Of a stretch of 64,000 nucleotides of DNA, positions 61,991 to 64,000 are shown in pieces. The position numbers and the translations under genes are program-made. Under the pieces are notes generated by a model. The model was not told the DNA's origin. It worked only from the letters and a program-made list of their open reading frames with translations, and did no database searches. Source of the DNA: Granulicella sp. (GTDB lineage Bacteria; Acidobacteriota; Terriglobia; Terriglobales; Acidobacteriaceae); contig JANXYX010000009.1 of NCBI GenBank assembly GCA_025408425.1, positions 1-64,000 of the forward strand, given 5' to 3'. Every line of letters begins with the position of its first letter. Positions within the stretch are counted from its first letter, which is position 1.

Positions 61991-63958
61991 ATGATGATGA
62001 CATTGGACGGTAATGGAGCGGGGACGAACTCTGGTGCGGGACCAATTGCGGCCTCGGACGCGGTGAAACGATTGTTTTCCGGGAGCACCAGGCGTAGGAA
62101 TCCGGTGCTGTGCGACGGCGCCATGGGGACGATGTTGTATGCGCGGGGCGTGTTTATCAACCGCTGCTTTGACGAACTGAATCTGTCGCAGCCGGAGATG
62201 GTGCGAACAGTGCATGCGGAGTATCTGCAAGCCGGGGCGGAACTGATCGAGACTAATACGTTTGGGGCGAATGCTTTTCGGCTGGAACGCTATGGTTTGA
62301 AGGACAAGGTGCGTGAGATCAACGTGGCTGGTGTCCGGCTGGCGCGGGAGTGCGTCACGGAGATCCATGAGAAGCAGGCCAGCAATGCTTACGTAGCGGG
62401 CGCGATTGGGCCGCTGGGGGTGAGGCTGGAGCCACTGGGTAAGGTAGGGATGGATGAGGCACGCGTAGCGTTTGCCGAGCAGGTTCGGGCGCTGGCGGAG
62501 GGTGGGCCGGGAGTTGGCGCGGACTTGTTGATTGTGGAGACGATGACCTCACTGGCCGAGGCAGAGCAGGCGATTCTGGCGGCGAAGAGTGAGGCTCCGG
62601 GGCTGCCGTTGATTGTGATGATGACGGTGGATGAAGAGGGGAACTGCCTGGATGGGTCCTCTGCTGCGACGGCGGCGAAGCGGCTGACGGAGTGGGGTGC
62701 GGATGCGGTGGGGTGTAACTGCAGCGCGGGGCCGGCGACGGTTTTGAGCGTGATCGAGCAGATGCGTGCGGTGACGGACCTTCCGCTGGCAGCGATGCCG
62801 AATGCGGGCATGCCACGGTCAGTGGATGGACGAAATATCTATATGGCTTCGCCGGAGTACATGGCGAGCTTCGCACGGAAGTTTGTGAAGGCGGGAGCGA
62901 CGTTTGTGGGTGGGTGCTGCGGGACGACTCCGACGCATACGCGGGCGATGAAGAGTGCTTTGCGGGCGATTGAGGCACAGGAGTCGAGTGCGCAAGTTAT
63001 GGAGCGGGGTACGAGTGCAGCGGGGGAGACGGAGAGCAAGGTGGAGCCGCCACCGCTGGCGGAGCGGTCGAAGATTGGCGCGATGATTGCGGCTGGGGAG
63101 TTCTGCACGCTGGTGGAGATTGTGCCGCCGAAGGGTATCGACTGCTCGAAGGAGATTGCCGGGGCGGCGCAGATGTACCGGCTGGGCGTGGATGCGATTA
63201 ATGTTCCGGATTCGCCGCGGGCGAGTGCTCGGATGAGCGCGCAGAGCTTGTGCGTGCAGATTCAGCAGCAGGTAGGGATTGAGACGGTGCTGCACTACAC
63301 GTGTCGCGACCGGAATGTGCTGAGTATTCAGAGCGATCTGCTGGGAGCGTCTTCGATTGGGCTGAAGAATATTTTGTGTTTGACGGGCGATCCTCCGAAG
63401 CTGGGGAACTATCCGGATGCGACGGCGGTGTTCGACGTGGATGCGATCGGGCTGGTGAATATTGTGCGGAATCTGAACCACGGGCTGGATATCGGGAAGA
63501 ACTCGATTGGGGCTTCGACGGGGTTCACGATTGGAGTGGCGGCGAATCCGGGGGTTCCGGATATGGAGCAGGAGATTCGGCGGTTTGCGTACAAGGTGGA
63601 GGCGGGGGCGGAGTATGCGATTACGCAGCCGGTGTTCGACCTGCGGCTGCTGGAGGAGTTTTTGAAGCGGATTGAGGGCTTCCGGATTCCGGTGATTGCG
63701 GGGATATGGCCGCTGACGAGTTTGAGGAATGCAGAGTTTATGAAGAACGATCTGCGCGTGAGTATGCCTGACGAGATTATGGCGCGGATGGGCGCGGCGG
63801 GTTCGCCTGAGGCGGCGAGGGCTGAGGGAGTGAAGATCGCTCAGGAGATGCTGGCGGTGGCGAGGCCGATGGTGCAGGGAGTTCAGGTGAGTGCGCCGAT
63901 GGGCAAGTACAGCGCCGCGGCTGAAGTGTTGGGGTTTGTTGAGGCGGGGGTGCGATAG
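61991..63958 (+). CDS. Fusion of homocysteine methyltransferase and methylenetetrahydrofolate reductase
   Basis: The N-terminal half (about residues 20-340) is a homocysteine S-methyltransferase: VLCDGAMGTMLYARG and the zinc Cys in VGCNC and in VGGCCGTTPTHT. The C-terminal half (about 365-650) is a MetF-type reductase: LVEIVPPKGIDCSKEIAGAA, CRDRNVLSIQSDLLGASS, LCLTGDPPKLGNYPDATAVF and EYAITQPVFDLRLLEEFL. It resembles the two-domain YitJ layout. I take the ATG run at 61991, with GGAG about 10 bases before it. A GTG at 61967 is the alternative. Confidence 0.9.
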   Translation: MMMTLDGNGAGTNSGAGPIAASDAVKRLFSGSTRRRNPVLCDGAMGTMLYARGVFINRCFDELNLSQPEMVRTVHAEYLQAGAELIETNTFGANAFRLERYGLKDKVREINVAGVRLARECVTEIHEKQASNAYVAGAIGPLGVRLEPLGKVGMDEARVAFAEQVRALAEGGPGVGADLLIVETMTSLAEAEQAILAAKSEAPGLPLIVMMTVDEEGNCLDGSSAATAAKRLTEWGADAVGCNCSAGPATVLSVIEQMRAVTDLPLAAMPNAGMPRSVDGRNIYMASPEYMASFARKFVKAGATFVGGCCGTTPTHTRAMKSALRAIEAQESSAQVMERGTSAAGETESKVEPPPLAERSKIGAMIAAGEFCTLVEIVPPKGIDCSKEIAGAAQMYRLGVDAINVPDSPRASARMSAQSLCVQIQQQVGIETVLHYTCRDRNVLSIQSDLLGASSIGLKNILCLTGDPPKLGNYPDATAVFDVDAIGLVNIVRNLNHGLDIGKNSIGASTGFTIGVAANPGVPDMEQEIRRFAYKVEAGAEYAITQPVFDLRLLEEFLKRIEGFRIPVIAGIWPLTSLRNAEFMKNDLRVSMPDEIMARMGAAGSPEAARAEGVKIAQEMLAVARPMVQGVQVSAPMGKYSAAAEVLGFVEAGVR

Positions 63959-64000
63959 ATGGCTACTTTTGAAGAGCAGTTAACGGCGCTGGAGACGGTG
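63959..64000 (+). CDS. xseB: Start of a probable exodeoxyribonuclease VII small subunit
   Basis: The window ends 14 codons into this gene, which reads MATFEEQLTALETV. This matches the typical beginning of XseB. ATG follows the previous stop directly. The identification rests on this short N-terminus only. Confidence 0.4.
   Translation, partial: MATFEEQLTALETV

Overview
The window looks like a chromosomal segment of a Gram-negative acidobacterium, most like the Terriglobia (Granulicella, Edaphobacter or Terriglobus relatives). This is inferred from gene content and not proven: high GC with dense gene packing, lipid A and LPS-export genes, an Omp85/TamB system, a VWFA-related protein of the acidobacterial type, Tat-exported ferritin-like proteins, a fused LptC-LptA protein, and GGGCTGAAGCCC-type intergenic repeats. 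No rRNA, tRNA, CRISPR array, phage, integrase or insertion sequence was seen. Nearly all of it is coding.

Layout. 1-6.8 kb, mostly minus strand: rsmE, an AI-2E-type permease with an apparent CTG start, aroK, an ECF sigma factor with a small partner, and a ThiF/MoeB-type E1 enzyme. 6.8-15.3 kb: an outer-membrane biogenesis operon (Omp85 protein, SurA-like chaperone, TamB). 15.4-19.4 kb: a BON protein, a UbiA prenyltransferase, two small stress-type genes and pheA. 19.4-31 kb: lon, a DUF488 protein, moaD-moaE-VWFA, an inositol monophosphatase, ferredoxin, recO, a GH43 enzyme and glyQ/glyS. 31.1-31.8 kb: a repeat-rich spacer carrying a duplicated glyS tail, paired palindromes and an 18-bp minisatellite. 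31.8-34.1 kb: a catalase-like peroxidase, a response regulator and an unknown gene. 34.2-45.1 kb: lptC/A fusion-lptB-rpoN-hpf-rapZ-msbA-yicC-gmk-rpoZ. 45.1-52.6 kb: a family 4 uracil-DNA glycosylase, a Tat-exported glycosidase-like protein, priA, a HU protein, dcd and a LuxR-type regulator. 52.6-53.1 kb: a spacer with palindromes and a strong terminator. 53.1-57.9 kb: a SYLF protein, lpxL, lpxD, an unknown P-loop protein and a diguanylate cyclase. 58-61.8 kb, minus strand: two tandem Tat ferritin-like proteins and a beta-propeller lipoprotein. 62-64 kb: a methionine-synthesis fusion enzyme and the start of a probable xseB.

How the genes fit together. Envelope assembly is the main theme: LpxL and LpxD act in lipid A synthesis, MsbA flips the lipid, LptCAB exports LPS, and Omp85, the SurA-like protein and TamB handle outer-membrane proteins. 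The lpt-rpoN-hpf-rapZ and yicC-gmk-rpoZ-priA orders match those of other Gram-negative bacteria. I found no clear new defence or biosynthetic system. The strongest oddities are the MoaD protein that runs past its Gly-Gly, the MoaE with a tandem-repeat tail, the CTG-started permease, the composite repeat with a copied glyS end, a possible small RNA at 52.7 kb, and the ferritin-like pair beside a propeller lipoprotein.
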